DNA of 64,000 nt from an uncultured Caulobacter sp. (GCF_947036865.1 NZ_CAMQSF010000005.1:1-64000), one strand, 5' to 3'. Counted from the first letter of the stretch, positions 36,775 to 46,362 are shown. Numbers and translations: made by a program. The notes: generated by a model not told the origin, from the sequence alone.

Positions 36775-38193
36775 ATGATCCAGCGTCGACGCCCCGTCCC
36801 CTTCGAACTCGGCCCCGTGCACTTCATCGGCATCGGCGGCATTGGCATGTCCGGCATCGCCGAGATCATGCTGCGTATCGGCTACACCGTTCAGGGCAGC
36901 GACGCCAAGGCCAGCGCCAATACCGAGCGGCTGGAGAAGCTGGGCGCGCGCATCTTCATCGGCCATGACGCCGCCCACGTCGAGGGGGCCTCGGCCATCG
37001 TCTATTCGACGGCGGTAAAGGCCGACAATCCCGAGATGGTCGCCGGCCGCGACAAGCGCCTGCCGCTGGTCCGCCGCGCCGAGATGCTGGCCGAGTTGAT
37101 GCGCCTGCAGTTCTCGATCGCGGTGGGCGGCACGCATGGCAAGACCACGACCACGTCGATGGTCGCCACCCTGCTGGACGCCGGCGGCCTCGATCCCACC
37201 GTCGTCAATGGCGGCATCATCAACGCCTACGGCACCAACGCCAAGGTCGGCGAGGGCGACTGGATCGTCGTCGAGGCCGACGAGAGCGACGGCTCGTTCC
37301 TGCGGCTGAAGTCGACCGTGGCGATCGTCACCAATATCGACGCCGAGCACCTGGACCACTGGGGCGACTTCGAGGCGGTCAAGAAGGGCTTCCAGGACTT
37401 CATCCAGAACATCCCGTTCTACGGCTTCGCCGCCGTCTGCACCGACCATCCGGAAGTGCAGGCCCTGACCGCGCGGATCGAGAACCGGCGCCTGGTGACC
37501 TACGGCACCAACCCGCAGGCCGAGGTGCGGGTCTCAAACATCGCGATGGGTCCGGAAGGGGCGACCTTCGACATCGTCGTCTCGCCGCGCGACGGCGAGC
37601 CGGTTCGCTATGAAGGCCTGAAGCTGCCGATGGCCGGCCAGCACAACGTGCTGAACGCCGCCGCCGCCGTGGCCGTGGCCCGGGAGCTGGGCCTCGACGC
37701 CGAGGCGGTCCGCAAGGGCCTGGCCAGCTTCGGCGGGGTCAAGCGGCGCTTCACCACCACCGGGGTCGCCAACGGGATCCGCGTCGTCGACGACTACGGC
37801 CACCACCCGGTCGAGATCGCCGCCGTGCTGAAGGCCGCCCGCGCGGTCACGCAAGGCAAGGTCATCGCCGTGGTCCAGCCGCACCGCTTCACGCGCCTGC
37901 GCGACCTGATGACCGAGTTCTCCAGCTGCTTCAACGACGCCGACACCGTGATCGTCGCCGACGTCTACACGGCCGGCGAGGCGCCGATCGAGGGCGTCAA
38001 TCGCGACGCCCTGGTCGAGGGCCTCAAGAAGTTCGGCCACCGCCGCGCCCTGCCGCTGGAGAGCCCCGCGGCCCTGCCGGCCCTGGTGGCCGAGGAGGCC
38101 AAGGCCGGCGATCTCGTCGTGCTGCTGGGCGCCGGCGACATCACCAGCTGGGCCTACGCCCTGCCTGGTCAGCTGGAAGCGCTGGCGAAGTGA
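36775..38193 (+). CDS. murC: UDP-MurNAc:L-alanine ligase MurC
   Basis: MurC adds L-Ala to UDP-MurNAc, the first step of stem-peptide synthesis. The 472-residue protein has [18 protein letters not shown] at the N-terminus, [16 protein letters not shown], the ATP loop [17 protein letters not shown] near residue 118, [15 protein letters not shown], and [18 protein letters not shown] plus [12 protein letters not shown] in the C-terminal domain. Its promoter must lie in the short region between the palindrome and the ATG. Confidence 0.97.
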   Translation: MIQRRRPVPFELGPVHFIGIGGIGMSGIAEIMLRIGYTVQGSDAKASANTERLEKLGARIFIGHDAAHVEGASAIVYSTAVKADNPEMVAGRDKRLPLVRRAEMLAELMRLQFSIAVGGTHGKTTTTSMVATLLDAGGLDPTVVNGGIINAYGTNAKVGEGDWIVVEADESDGSFLRLKSTVAIVTNIDAEHLDHWGDFEAVKKGFQDFIQNIPFYGFAAVCTDHPEVQALTARIENRRLVTYGTNPQAEVRVSNIAMGPEGATFDIVVSPRDGEPVRYEGLKLPMAGQHNVLNAAAAVAVARELGLDAEAVRKGLASFGGVKRRFTTTGVANGIRVVDDYGHHPVEIAAVLKAARAVTQGKVIAVVQPHRFTRLRDLMTEFSSCFNDADTVIVADVYTAGEAPIEGVNRDALVEGLKKFGHRRALPLESPAALPALVAEEAKAGDLVVLLGAGDITSWAYALPGQLEALAK

Positions 38194-38200
38194 TGGTGCA

Positions 38201-38566
38201 ATGAATCTTAGCGAGGCAGTTGCCATTCTAACGGACTGGTGCGGCAAGAAGCCTTCTTCTATGACACAGGAGAAGGCTCCGAGAGCCGAGGCCAGATTGA
38301 GATCTTGGTGGGAAGATAATAATCCAGCCAAGACGCCCGCTAATACACTGCGGAGCAAGGCTTATTTAATGGCCTATCTCGAAATCGCCGGCGAACGTAT
38401 GCCAGTCGACGGCCTTCCGCTTAGCGATGGCTTCCTCTACCTTGATCGCGGCGTAATGGGCGGAATGCTGTACGGCGGCTACGTGAGTTGGGAAAGCCAG
38501 GATGGTGCTCCCTATTTCAAACTCACAGCCAAGGGGCGGCGTCTCCTTCTCCCAATACTGTCATGA
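38201..38566 (+). CDS. Small orphan protein between murC and murB
   Basis: A 121-residue soluble protein of unknown function ([20 protein letters not shown]...[14 protein letters not shown]). No domain recognised. The codon use is unlike its neighbours: many A- or T-ending codons (for example GAAGCCTTCTTCTATGACACAG) where murC and murB use almost only G/C, suggesting recent acquisition. It starts seven bases after the murC stop and its TGA overlaps the murB ATG (ATGA), so it is spliced neatly into the operon. Confidence 0.7.
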   Translation: MNLSEAVAILTDWCGKKPSSMTQEKAPRAEARLRSWWEDNNPAKTPANTLRSKAYLMAYLEIAGERMPVDGLPLSDGFLYLDRGVMGGMLYGGYVSWESQDGAPYFKLTAKGRRLLLPILS

Positions 38567-39465
38567 CCTGGAAAAACCACCTCCCGACCGTCCGCGGCAA
38601 GCTGCTGATCGACGAGCCGCTGGCGCCGTTTACCTGGTTCCGGGTCGGCGGTCCGGCCGACGTGGTGTTCCTGCCGGCTGACGAGCAGGACTTGTCGGAT
38701 TTCCTGAAGGCCCTGGATCCCAGCGTACCGGTCATGGCGATCGGCGTCGGCAGCAACCTGCTGGTCCGCGACGGCGGCGTCGACGGGGTGATCATCCGTC
38801 TGGGCAAGGGCTTCAACACCGTCGAGGCCCTGGGCGACAATCGCATCCAGGCCGGCTCGGCGGTGCCCGACGCCATCCTGGCCCGCAAGGCGGCCGAGGC
38901 GGGGATCGCGGGCCTGGAGTTCTATGCCGGCATCCCCGGCACCGTCGGCGGCGCGGTGATCATGAACGCCGGCTGCTACGGCTCCGAGACGGTCAATGTC
39001 GTCAAGTCGGTGCGGGTGATGGATCGCGCCGGCGTCGCGCGTGAGCTCCCGGTCGAGGATCTCCACTACACCTACCGCCACAGCGCCCTCCAGGACGGGG
39101 ACGCCGTCATCGTGCTGGACGCCGTGTTCGAAGGGACCGCCGACGCCCCCGAAGCGATCAAGGCCCGCATGGCCGAGATCACCGCGCGGCGCGAGACGAC
39201 CCAGCCGATCCGCGAAAAGACCGGCGGCTCGACCTTCAAGAACCCGCCGGGCCACTCGTCGTGGAAGCTGGTCGACGAGGCCGGCTGGCGGGGCAAGCCG
39301 TTTGGCGGCGCGATGTTCTCGCCGCTGCACAGCAATTTCCTGATCAACACGGGCGAGGCGACGGCGGCTGATCTGGAGGGACTGGGCGAAGCGGTCCGCG
39401 CGGACGTGCTCGAAAAGACCAGCGTCCGGCTGGACTGGGAAATCAAGCGGATCGGGCGGCCGTAG
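38563..39465 (+). CDS. murB: UDP-N-acetylenolpyruvoylglucosamine reductase MurB
   Basis: MurB reduces UDP-GlcNAc-enolpyruvate to UDP-MurNAc using FAD and NADPH. The 300-residue type II enzyme has [47 protein letters not shown] (FAD contact), [46 protein letters not shown], and [46 protein letters not shown] with the catalytic Glu near the end. ATG start at 38563; a longer frame from 38488 lies in the preceding gene. Confidence 0.96.
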   Translation: MTWKNHLPTVRGKLLIDEPLAPFTWFRVGGPADVVFLPADEQDLSDFLKALDPSVPVMAIGVGSNLLVRDGGVDGVIIRLGKGFNTVEALGDNRIQAGSAVPDAILARKAAEAGIAGLEFYAGIPGTVGGAVIMNAGCYGSETVNVVKSVRVMDRAGVARELPVEDLHYTYRHSALQDGDAVIVLDAVFEGTADAPEAIKARMAEITARRETTQPIREKTGGSTFKNPPGHSSWKLVDEAGWRGKPFGGAMFSPLHSNFLINTGEATAADLEGLGEAVRADVLEKTSVRLDWEIKRIGRP

Positions 39466-39580
39466 ATCCTCCCCCTCTTGGGGGAGGTGGTCGCGGAGCG
39501 ACGCGGAGGGGGAAGGGGGCCGCCTCTGATCAACTTCCCTCTCCGTCGCCCGCGGCGACACCTCTCCCTCGGGGAGAGGA
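39466..39580. repeat. Paired-hairpin intergenic repeat, copy with extended complementary arms
   Basis: Starts one base after the murB stop. TCCTCCCCCTC-TT-GGGGGAGG forms the first hairpin, CCTCTCCCTC-GGGGAGAGG the last, and the inner arms (GTCGCGGAGCGACGCGGAGG... and CTCTCCGTCGCCCGCGGCGAC) are imperfectly complementary, so the whole 115 bases can fold as one long cruciform. Same design as the unit at 22596. Probably attenuates transcription from murB into the peptidase gene. Confidence 0.75.
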
Positions 39581-39657
39581 TTGTTCAGCCTATTGCTGAC
39601 TCCCCACGACGCGCGCGGGTGCTATGACTTCCGCGCCATTGGGGAGAATCCTTGCTC

Positions 39658-41100
39658 ATGTATCGTCGCTTACTGGCCGCCGCCGCCACGCTCGCCCTGC
39701 TGTCGGGCGCCGCCCACGCCGAAACCAAGCCGGCCAAGGCCGCCGCCAAGGCGCCGGCCGCCGCGCCGAAGCCGGTCGATCCCGTCGCGACGGCCGAGGC
39801 CCTTCGCGACAAGGCGCTGCTGGACCGCACCGCCTGGGAGATCACCGAGGAGCTGACCACGACGCTGGGCCCGCGCCTCGTCGGCTCGCCGGCCATGGAG
39901 CGCGCCAAGGAGTGGGGCGCGGCCAAGCTTAAGGCCTTGGGCTTCACCGACGTGAAGGTCGAACAGTTCGCCAAGTCGTCCTGGACGCGCGGCGCCGAGA
40001 GCGCCGAGCTCGTGGCGCCCTATCCGATGAAGCTGAACATCGTGGGCCTGGGCCGCACCGTGCCGACCCCGCCCGAGGGCATCGAGGCCGAGGTCGCCCT
40101 GTTCCACACCTTCGCCGAGCTGGTCGCCGCGCCCGAAAGCGCGGTGAAGGGCAAGATCGTCGTCATCACCCAGCCAATGGTCCGCACCCAGGACGCCTCG
40201 GGCTATGGCGCGGCCGGCGTCTCGCGCCGGGCCGGGCCGACCGAGGCCGCCAAGCGCGGCGCCGTGGCGGTGCTGATCCGCTCGATCTCGACCTCCGACT
40301 CGACCGTGCCGCACACCGGCGTCACCGCCTTCGGCCCCGATGTGGTCACCGTGCCGTCGGCCGCCCTGGGCGTGCCGGAAGCCGAGCAGCTGGAGCGCCT
40401 GGCCAAGAAGGGCCCGCTGCGGATCAAGCTGAAGCTGGCCTCGACCACCAATCCCGACGCCGTGGCCTGGAACATCTCGGGCGAGATCAAGGGCTCGGAA
40501 AAGCCCGACGAGGTGATCGTCATCGGCGGCCACCTGGACAGCTGGGACGTCGGCACGGGCGCTCTGGACGACGCCACCGGCATCGCCATCACCACGGCCA
40601 CGGCCAAACTGATCGGCGAGCTGCCCAGGCATCCCAAGCGCACCATCCGCGTCGTGATGTTCGGCTCGGAAGAAAGCGGCGGCTCGGCCGAAGCCTATCT
40701 GGACGCTCACAAGGCCGAGGTTCCGAAGATCGTCCTGGCGGGCGAGAGCGACGAGGGCGCCGACAACATCTTCGCCCTGAAACTGCCGGCCGGCGCGCAA
40801 GGCACGCCGTTCGCGACCACCGTGGGCAACGTGCTGGCTCCGCTGAAGATCAATGTCGTGCGCGAAGCCGCGCGCGGCGGCGGCGCCGATATCGCGGGCC
40901 TCGAACAGGCCGGGGTCCCGTCGGTCGAGATGCGTCAGGACGCCAGCCGCTACTTCGACTACCACCACACGATGGACGACACCCTGAACAAGGTGCGCCC
41001 GAACGAACTGGCCCAGAACGTCGCGGCCTGGACCAGCCTGATCTATCTGGTCGCCGACAGCGACATCGACTTCCGCGCGCTGAAGGCGGCGGCGAAGTAG
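39658..41100 (+). CDS. Secreted M28-family metallopeptidase
   Basis: A 480-residue exported zinc aminopeptidase/carboxypeptidase-like enzyme. Signal peptide MYRRLLAAAATLALLSGAAHA is followed by an Ala/Lys/Pro-rich linker, a PA-type insert (about 130-220) and the catalytic core with VIVIGGHLDSWDVGTGALDDATG (His and Asp zinc ligands plus bridging Asp), FGSEESGGSAEAYL (catalytic Glu pair) and FDYHHTMDDTLNKV (last His). The typical ligand set is complete. A TTG two codons upstream (39652) is a competing start with a better-spaced GGGGAG. Not a normal member of the dcw cluster. Confidence 0.9.
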   Translation: MYRRLLAAAATLALLSGAAHAETKPAKAAAKAPAAAPKPVDPVATAEALRDKALLDRTAWEITEELTTTLGPRLVGSPAMERAKEWGAAKLKALGFTDVKVEQFAKSSWTRGAESAELVAPYPMKLNIVGLGRTVPTPPEGIEAEVALFHTFAELVAAPESAVKGKIVVITQPMVRTQDASGYGAAGVSRRAGPTEAAKRGAVAVLIRSISTSDSTVPHTGVTAFGPDVVTVPSAALGVPEAEQLERLAKKGPLRIKLKLASTTNPDAVAWNISGEIKGSEKPDEVIVIGGHLDSWDVGTGALDDATGIAITTATAKLIGELPRHPKRTIRVVMFGSEESGGSAEAYLDAHKAEVPKIVLAGESDEGADNIFALKLPAGAQGTPFATTVGNVLAPLKINVVREAARGGGADIAGLEQAGVPSVEMRQDASRYFDYHHTMDDTLNKVRPNELAQNVAAWTSLIYLVADSDIDFRALKAAAK

Positions 41101-41112
41101 GGCGCGACACCT

Positions 41113-41247
41113 CTCTCCCTTCCCCCTTTGACGGGGGAAGGGCGGGGATGGGGGTGTTGGCAGGGCCTGTCCGCCTCTCTAGGAAGGCTTTCAAGGCCTT
41201 CGCGCCGCGTCACCCCCACCCGACCCTCCCCATCAAGGCGAGGGCTT
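41113..41247. repeat. Paired-hairpin intergenic repeat, copy 2 (GGGATGGGGGTG type)
   Basis: CTTCCCCC-TTTGAC-GGGGGAAG at about 41119-41140 and CCCTCCCCATCAAGGCGAGGG near 41224-41244, with the complementary inner arms GGCGGGGATGGGGGTG and CACCCCCACCCGACC. Same plan and near-identical outer blocks as the element at 17199. Lies between the peptidase and ddl; nothing else is seen in this 161-base gap. Confidence 0.7.
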
Positions 41248-41261
41248 TGTAGAGCGCCTTC

Positions 41262-42218
41262 ATGACCCTCCCCCTGTCCGGCCGCCACATCGCCGTCCTG
41301 CTGGGCGGCCCTTCGTCGGAACGCGAGGTCAGCCTGGTGTCGGGCCGTGAATGCGCCGACGCGCTGGAGCGGCTGGGGGCCAGGGTCTCGCGGATCGACC
41401 CCAAGAGCGACGTCGCCCAGGTGCTGACCGCCGCCAAGCCGGATCTGGTGTTCAACGCCCTGCATGGCGAGTGGGGCGAGGATGGCTGCGTCCAAGGCGT
41501 GCTGGAAACCCTGAAGCTGCCCTACACCCATTCCGGCGTGCTGGCCTCGGCCCTGGCGATGGACAAGGCCAAGGCCAAGGCGGTGCTGGCGGCCGCGGGG
41601 GTCATCGTGCCGGGCGGCGGCCTCTTTAATCGTCACGAGGCCGCGCGCGACCATGTGCTGCCGCCCCCCTATGTCGTGAAGCCGAACGCCGAAGGATCCT
41701 CCGTGGGCGTCTTTATCGTCCGGGAAGGCGCCAACCGGCCCCCGGCCGAGCTGGCCATGCCGTCCTGGACCTATGGCGAGGAGGTCATGGTCGAGCCCTA
41801 CATCCAGGGGCTGGAGCTGGCCGTCGCCGTGATGGGTGAGTCAAATGGTCCCAGAGCCCTGGCCGTGACCGATATTCGCGCATCCACAGGTTTTTACGAC
41901 TACGAGGCCAAGTACTCCGAGGGCGGCTCGATCCACGTGCTGCCGGCCCCAATCCCAGACGGCGTAAGGGATCGCGCCATGCGGATGGCCGAGTTGGCCC
42001 ACTCGGCTCTTGGTTGCCAAGGTGTCACCCGATCCGACCTTCGTTATGACGACATTAACGACCTTCTGGTCCTTCTAGAGGTCAACACGCAGCCCGGCAT
42101 GACGCCGACCTCGCTCGTCCCCGAGCAGGCCGCCCACGTCGGGATCCCGTTTGACCAACTTGTTTTGTGGATCGTGGAGGACGCTTATGCCCGCTGTAGT
42201 GCGGGGCGGACCGCCTAA
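41262..42218 (+). CDS. ddl: D-alanine-D-alanine ligase
   Basis: Ddl makes the D-Ala-D-Ala dipeptide used by MurF. The 318-residue ATP-grasp enzyme has [20 protein letters not shown] at the N-terminus, [57 protein letters not shown] (ATP-grasp lid), [16 protein letters not shown] omega-loop with Lys-Tyr, and [23 protein letters not shown]. The end of the gene carries a CtrA-type box and overlaps ftsQ by 32 bases. Confidence 0.97.
   Translation: MTLPLSGRHIAVLLGGPSSEREVSLVSGRECADALERLGARVSRIDPKSDVAQVLTAAKPDLVFNALHGEWGEDGCVQGVLETLKLPYTHSGVLASALAMDKAKAKAVLAAAGVIVPGGGLFNRHEAARDHVLPPPYVVKPNAEGSSVGVFIVREGANRPPAELAMPSWTYGEEVMVEPYIQGLELAVAVMGESNGPRALAVTDIRASTGFYDYEAKYSEGGSIHVLPAPIPDGVRDRAMRMAELAHSALGCQGVTRSDLRYDDINDLLVLLEVNTQPGMTPTSLVPEQAAHVGIPFDQLVLWIVEDAYARCSAGRTA
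42044..42058 (+). promoter_or_regulatory. CtrA-type box in the end of ddl (ftsQA promoter)
   Basis: TTAT, seven bases (GACGACA), TTAA: one mismatch from TTAA-N7-TTAA, 129 bases upstream of the ftsQ start and inside the ddl coding region. In Caulobacter the ftsQA promoter lies within ddl and is cell-cycle-regulated through CtrA, so the position fits. Confidence 0.55.
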
Positions 42219-43095
42219 GCCTAGGCGACCCCGGGCCGAAGCGCCCGCAAGTCCGAGCAAAGCCAAGCCGGCGCCCCGGGGGGCGCGGCCGGCCGCGAAG
42301 CTGCACGCCGCCAAGGGCGTGGGCCTGTCGCCCACGGTGGCCCTGACGGTGGCCGGCGCGGCCTTGAGCCTTGGCCTTGTGGTGATGCTGGCGACCGGCC
42401 ATCGGGCCGAGCGCATCGTCACGGCCATGGGCCATGGCGTGGACAACAGCTTCGCCTCGGCGGGCTTCAAGCTGAAGACCGTTCACATCCGCGGCGCCTC
42501 GGCGACCGCGCAGGCCGATATCCTGAAGGCCTCCGGCCTCTACCAGAACCAGCCGACCCTGGGCCTGAACCTCGACGACGTCCGCGCCCGCGTGCAGGGC
42601 GTGGGCTGGGTCAAGGACGCCAAGGTCGTCCGTATGCTGCCCGACACCGTGCTGATCGCGGTCGAGGAGCGTCCGGCCCTGGCCGTCTGGCAGAACCAGG
42701 GCCGCATGAAGGTGATCGACGGCGAAGGCCGGGTGATCAGCGAGGCCGATCCGGCCCGCTTCCCGCAGCTGCCGCTGGTGGTCGGGCAGGGCGCGGATCA
42801 GGCCGCCGGCCTGATCCTGCCGGCCGTGGCCTCGCGCCCGCGTCTGCGTGATCGGCTCGAGGCGCTGGTGCGCGTCGACGACCGCCGCTGGGACCTGCGG
42901 CTGAAGGACGGTTCGCTGATTCAGCTGCCGGCCATTGACGAAGATTCCGCGCTGATTCAATTGGATCAGCTCGACCAACGACAGCGAATCCTCGACATGG
43001 GTTTCGCGCGGATCGATCTGCGCGACCCCGAAATGGTGGCTGTCAGACCTCGCGACGCGGCGCTCTCCGGGCAGCCCGCGGCCGGGGGCGCGTGA
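42187..43095 (+). CDS. ftsQ: Cell division protein FtsQ
   Basis: FtsQ is a bitopic divisome scaffold. The 302-residue protein has a basic Pro-rich cytoplasmic N-terminus, one membrane span ([18 protein letters not shown], about 52-70), the POTRA domain ([73 protein letters not shown] across about 95-170) and the beta domain. ATG at 42187 has GGAGG upstream and lies within the end of ddl. Its TGA overlaps the GTG of ftsA. Confidence 0.95.
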   Translation: MPAVVRGGPPKPRRPRAEAPASPSKAKPAPRGARPAAKLHAAKGVGLSPTVALTVAGAALSLGLVVMLATGHRAERIVTAMGHGVDNSFASAGFKLKTVHIRGASATAQADILKASGLYQNQPTLGLNLDDVRARVQGVGWVKDAKVVRMLPDTVLIAVEERPALAVWQNQGRMKVIDGEGRVISEADPARFPQLPLVVGQGADQAAGLILPAVASRPRLRDRLEALVRVDDRRWDLRLKDGSLIQLPAIDEDSALIQLDQLDQRQRILDMGFARIDLRDPEMVAVRPRDAALSGQPAAGGA

Positions 43096-44444
43096 AGAGT
43101 ATTGAGGTGGCAATAGCGATGTCGCGAATGGAGGAACGCAAGCAGGCCCGGGAGGGTCTGAAGGCCACGCTCGTGCGCCAGCCCGCCATCGCGGCCGTCG
43201 ACCTGGGCGCGTCGAAGGTGACGTGCTTCATCATGAAGGCCGACGGCGTGCATCGCGAGAACCGCACCCTGACGACCGCCGGCGTCGGCTATGTCCAGTC
43301 GCGTGGCGTGCGCGGCGGCGCCATCGTCAATCTGGACGAGGCCGCCCAGGCCATCGCCCAGGCCGTCGAGCGCGCCGAGACCGTGGCCGGCGTCAATGTT
43401 CAGGGCGTCAGCGTCTGCACGGCCGGCGGCCAGCTGGCCTCGCATCGCGTCCATACCCAGGTCTCGCTGGGCGCCCGCCCGATCGGCGACGGCGACCTGT
43501 CGCGAGCCATCGCCTCGGCGCTGGCTCAGGTTCGCATTCCAGGCCGCAAGCCGATCCACCTGCTGCCGATCGCCTGGTCGGTCGACGGCCAGCGCGGCAT
43601 CCGCGATCCGCGCGCCATGTTCGGCCGTTCGCTGGGGCTGGAGCTGCTGGTCGTCTCGGTCAACGAGAACATCTTCCACACCCTGGCCCACTGCGTCGAA
43701 CGCGCGCACCTGTCCTTCGAGGGCATCGTCGCCGCGCCGTTCGCCTCGGCCCTGGCGGCCCTGGAAGAGGACGAGATGGACCTGGGCGCCGTCTGCATCG
43801 ACATGGGCGGCGGCTCGACCTCGGTGGCGGTGTTCAACAACGGCGCGCTCTGCCACGTCGACAGCCTGGCCGTCGGCGGCGGGCACGTGACCCAGGACAT
43901 CGCGCGCGGCCTGCAGACCTCGGTGGTCGGCGCCGAGCGCATCAAGACGCTGCACGGTTCGGCGATCGCCTCGGCCAACGAGGATCGCGAGATGATCGAG
44001 GCCCCGCCGCGCGGCGACGACCCGGGCGCGGGCCCGGTGATCGCGCCCCGGTCCTTGCTGAAGGGCATCATCCAGCCGCGCGTCGAGGAGACGCTGGAAC
44101 TGCTGCGCGAACGCCTGAAGGCCTCCGGAGCGCCGGTGGAGCCGGGCGCGGGCATCGTGCTGACCGGCGGCGCCAGCCAGCTGGCCGGCGTGCGGGAAGT
44201 GGCCGTGCGGGTGTTCGATCGCCCGGTGCGCCTGGGCCGTCCACGTAGGGTTCCTCATTTGGCGGACGCCGCCTCGGGCCCGGCCTTCTGCGCCGCCGCC
44301 GGCACCCTGCATCGCACCGCCTTCGGCCCGCGCGAGGCGGTGTCGTCGAAGGCCCTGGCGGGCGGTCCGGTCCGCAAGCGGCCCCTGGATCCGAACGCCT
44401 CGCCGATGGCCAAGGCCGCCGCCTGGCTGAGGGACAATCTTTAA
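43092..44444 (+). CDS. ftsA: Cell division protein FtsA
   Basis: FtsA is the actin-like membrane tether for FtsZ. The 450-residue protein has AAVDLGASKVTCFIMKADG (phosphate-1 loop), the 1C domain near HLLPIAWSVDGQRGI, LGAVCIDMGGGSTSVAVFNNG (phosphate-2), VLTGGASQLAGVREVAVRVFDRPVRLGRPRRV (adenosine loop) and a C-terminal amphipathic targeting helix (MAKAAAWLRDNL). GTG at 43092 overlaps the ftsQ stop; ATG at 43119 (MSRMEERKQ) is a plausible alternative. A terminator follows before ftsZ, so ftsZ is transcribed mostly from its own promoter. Confidence 0.95.
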   Translation: MKSIEVAIAMSRMEERKQAREGLKATLVRQPAIAAVDLGASKVTCFIMKADGVHRENRTLTTAGVGYVQSRGVRGGAIVNLDEAAQAIAQAVERAETVAGVNVQGVSVCTAGGQLASHRVHTQVSLGARPIGDGDLSRAIASALAQVRIPGRKPIHLLPIAWSVDGQRGIRDPRAMFGRSLGLELLVVSVNENIFHTLAHCVERAHLSFEGIVAAPFASALAALEEDEMDLGAVCIDMGGGSTSVAVFNNGALCHVDSLAVGGGHVTQDIARGLQTSVVGAERIKTLHGSAIASANEDREMIEAPPRGDDPGAGPVIAPRSLLKGIIQPRVEETLELLRERLKASGAPVEPGAGIVLTGGASQLAGVREVAVRVFDRPVRLGRPRRVPHLADAASGPAFCAAAGTLHRTAFGPREAVSSKALAGGPVRKRPLDPNASPMAKAAAWLRDNL

Positions 44445-44505
44445 CGGCGCGGTGTTCGAAGCGCCCGGATTTTCAAGCGTGAGTAACTCCGAAGGTTAAC
44501 TTTTG

Positions 44506-44536
44506 GGCCCGGTCGAGCGTCTCGACCGGGCCTTTT
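44506..44536 (+). terminator. Intrinsic terminator between ftsA and ftsZ
   Basis: GGCCCGGTCGAG at 44506-44517 and CTCGACCGGGCC at 44521-44532 form a perfect 12-pair stem with a three-base loop, followed by TTTT. It separates ftsQA from ftsZ transcription. Confidence 0.9.
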
Positions 44537-44548
44537 GCTGCGTGGTCG

Positions 44549-44553
44549 GACTC
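44549..44553. promoter_or_regulatory. GANTC site (CcrM) in the ftsZ leader
   Basis: GACTC at 44549-44553; a second GACTC lies at 44687-44691. GANTC is methylated by CcrM in Caulobacter, and ftsZ transcription is known to depend on this methylation (with GcrA). The two sites sit 129-267 bases ahead of the ftsZ start. Confidence 0.6.
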
Positions 44554-44598
44554 ATGATCGCCGAATTTCCGGCTCAGCGTCGTTCGGTCGCACGCGGC

Positions 44599-44607
44599 TG
44601 TGGATAT
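44599..44607 (-). promoter_or_regulatory. DnaA-box-like site 1 in the ftsZ leader
   Basis: TGTGGATAT differs by one base from TGTGGATAA, the complement of the DnaA box TTATCCACA. DnaA is known to activate ftsZ in Caulobacter. Functional importance is inferred. Confidence 0.45.
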
Positions 44608-44655
44608 CGGCCGAACCCTTGGCGCGCCTGGGGAATTCTGTTGATGAAGCACAAA

Positions 44656-44664
44656 TTATCCCCA
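44656..44664 (+). promoter_or_regulatory. DnaA-box-like site 2 in the ftsZ leader
   Basis: TTATCCCCA differs by one base from TTATCCACA. It lies 49 bases from the first DnaA-like site and 39 bases ahead of the CtrA box. Confidence 0.45.
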
Positions 44665-44686
44665 CGGCCGCGCTCGACCCGACCAC

Positions 44687-44691
44687 GACTC
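44687..44691. promoter_or_regulatory. Second GANTC site in the ftsZ leader
   Basis: GACTC, twelve bases before the CtrA box. Same reasoning as the site at 44549. Confidence 0.6.
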
Positions 44692-44702
44692 AGATTATGC
44701 AG

Positions 44703-44717
44703 TTAACTGCCGATTAA
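44703..44717 (+). promoter_or_regulatory. Perfect CtrA box of ftsZ
   Basis: TTAA-CTGCCGA-TTAA matches the full TTAA-N7-TTAA CtrA consensus and lies 103 bases upstream of the ftsZ ATG. CtrA represses ftsZ in Caulobacter swarmer cells. Confidence 0.8.
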
Positions 44718-44819
44718 CGATGATGGTTGTTCTGTTAACACGATCGTCGAGGCATCCCCGGCGATTGGGTGTCGCCGAGGTCTAATTTGACGATTTCGGC
44801 GTAAGGACGCGAGGGTCCC

Positions 44820-46346
44820 ATGGCTATTTCTCTTTCCGCGCCGCGCACGACCGAGCTCAAGCCGCGCATCGTGGTCTTCGGGGTCGGCGGCGCTGGCGGC
44901 AACGCCGTGAACAACATGATCGAGGCGGGCCTCGAGGGTGTCGAGTTCGTGGTGGCCAACACGGATGCTCAGCAGCTCCAGTTCGCCAAGACGGACCGCC
45001 GCATCCAGCTCGGCGTGCAGATCACCCAAGGCCTGGGCGCCGGCGCGCACCCGGAAGTGGGCATGAGCGCGGCCGAGGAGAGCTTCCCGGAGATCGGCGA
45101 GCACCTCGACGGCGCCCACATGGTGTTCATCACCGCCGGCATGGGCGGCGGCACCGGCACCGGCGCGGCCCCGATCATCGCCAAGTGCGCCCGTGAGCGC
45201 GGCATCCTGACCGTCGGCGTCGTGACCAAGCCCTTCCACTTCGAAGGCCGCCACCGCATGCGCCTGGCCGACAGCGGCATCCAGGAGCTGCAGCGCTACG
45301 TCGACACCCTGATCGTCATCCCGAACCAGAACCTGTTCCGCGTCGCCAACGAGCGCACGACCTTCGCCGAAGCCTTCGGCATGGCCGACCAGGTGCTGCA
45401 CTCGGGCGTCCGCTCGATCACCGACCTGATGGTCCTGCCGGGCCTGATCAATCTGGACTTCGCCGACGTCCGCACGGTCATGACCGAGATGGGCAAGGCG
45501 ATGATGGGCACCGGCGAGGGCACGGGCGAAGACCGCGCCCTGATGGCCGCCCAGAACGCCATCGCCAACCCGCTGCTGGACGAAGTCTCGCTGAAGGGCG
45601 CCAAGGCCGTGCTGGTCAACGTGACCGGCGGCATGGACATGACCCTGCTGGAAGTCGACGAGGCCGCCAACGCCATCTCCGACCAGGTCGATCCGGAAGC
45701 CAACATCATCTTCGGCGCGGCCTTCGATCCGTCGCTGGAAGGCGTGATCCGCGTGTCGGTGGTCGCCACCGGCATGGACGGCGCCTCGATCGCCCAGATC
45801 GAGCCCAAGCCCGTCTCGCGCAACACCTCGGCCGCTCCGCTGATCGCGGAAACGACGCGTCCCGCGCCGCAGCCGGAACCGGCCCGTCCGACCGCCCGCT
45901 ACGAAGCGGCCCGTCCGGCCGAGCGCCCGGTCGCCTTCGCCCCCGAGCCGGCCCCGGCGCCCGAGCCCGAGATCGTGATGGCCGCGCCGCAGCCCGAAGC
46001 CGAGCTCTATTACGAGGAGCCGACCGTAGCTGAAGAACCGCGTATTTCCGCGCCCGCGGCCCGGCCGGTGACCCGCATCGTCGATCCGCTGGTCGACGAG
46101 GCCGCCGACGAACCGCTGTTCCCGGAGACGAACTATTACGAAGAGCGTCGTCCCCAGAAGCAGGGCGGCTTCTTCTCGATGTTCGGCGGCGGTCGCCAGC
46201 GCTACGAGCAGCAGACCTCGGCCCCGCAGCCCCAGGCCCGCGCGACCCAGAGCGCCCGCCCGCAGCTGCAGCCGCTGGAGGCGCCCCAGGCCGACGAGGC
46301 CGAAGACCTGGAAATCCCGTCGTTCCTGCGTCGCCTGGCGAACTAG
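44820..46346 (+). CDS. ftsZ: Cell division GTPase FtsZ
   Basis: FtsZ is the tubulin-like protein that forms the Z ring. The 508-residue protein has [33 protein letters not shown], the tubulin signature [10 protein letters not shown] near residue 112, [22 protein letters not shown] and the T7-loop region, and a C-terminal linker of about 180 residues rich in Pro, Ala and Glu. The terminal peptide [13 protein letters not shown] is the conserved binding site for FtsA and other partners. Length and long linker match Caulobacter FtsZ. GAGG precedes the ATG. Regulation: CtrA, DnaA and GANTC sites upstream, terminator downstream. Confidence 0.98.
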   Translation: MAISLSAPRTTELKPRIVVFGVGGAGGNAVNNMIEAGLEGVEFVVANTDAQQLQFAKTDRRIQLGVQITQGLGAGAHPEVGMSAAEESFPEIGEHLDGAHMVFITAGMGGGTGTGAAPIIAKCARERGILTVGVVTKPFHFEGRHRMRLADSGIQELQRYVDTLIVIPNQNLFRVANERTTFAEAFGMADQVLHSGVRSITDLMVLPGLINLDFADVRTVMTEMGKAMMGTGEGTGEDRALMAAQNAIANPLLDEVSLKGAKAVLVNVTGGMDMTLLEVDEAANAISDQVDPEANIIFGAAFDPSLEGVIRVSVVATGMDGASIAQIEPKPVSRNTSAAPLIAETTRPAPQPEPARPTARYEAARPAERPVAFAPEPAPAPEPEIVMAAPQPEAELYYEEPTVAEEPRISAPAARPVTRIVDPLVDEAADEPLFPETNYYEERRPQKQGGFFSMFGGGRQRYEQQTSAPQPQARATQSARPQLQPLEAPQADEAEDLEIPSFLRRLAN

Positions 46347-46362
46347 ACGGCGGATCCATCCT

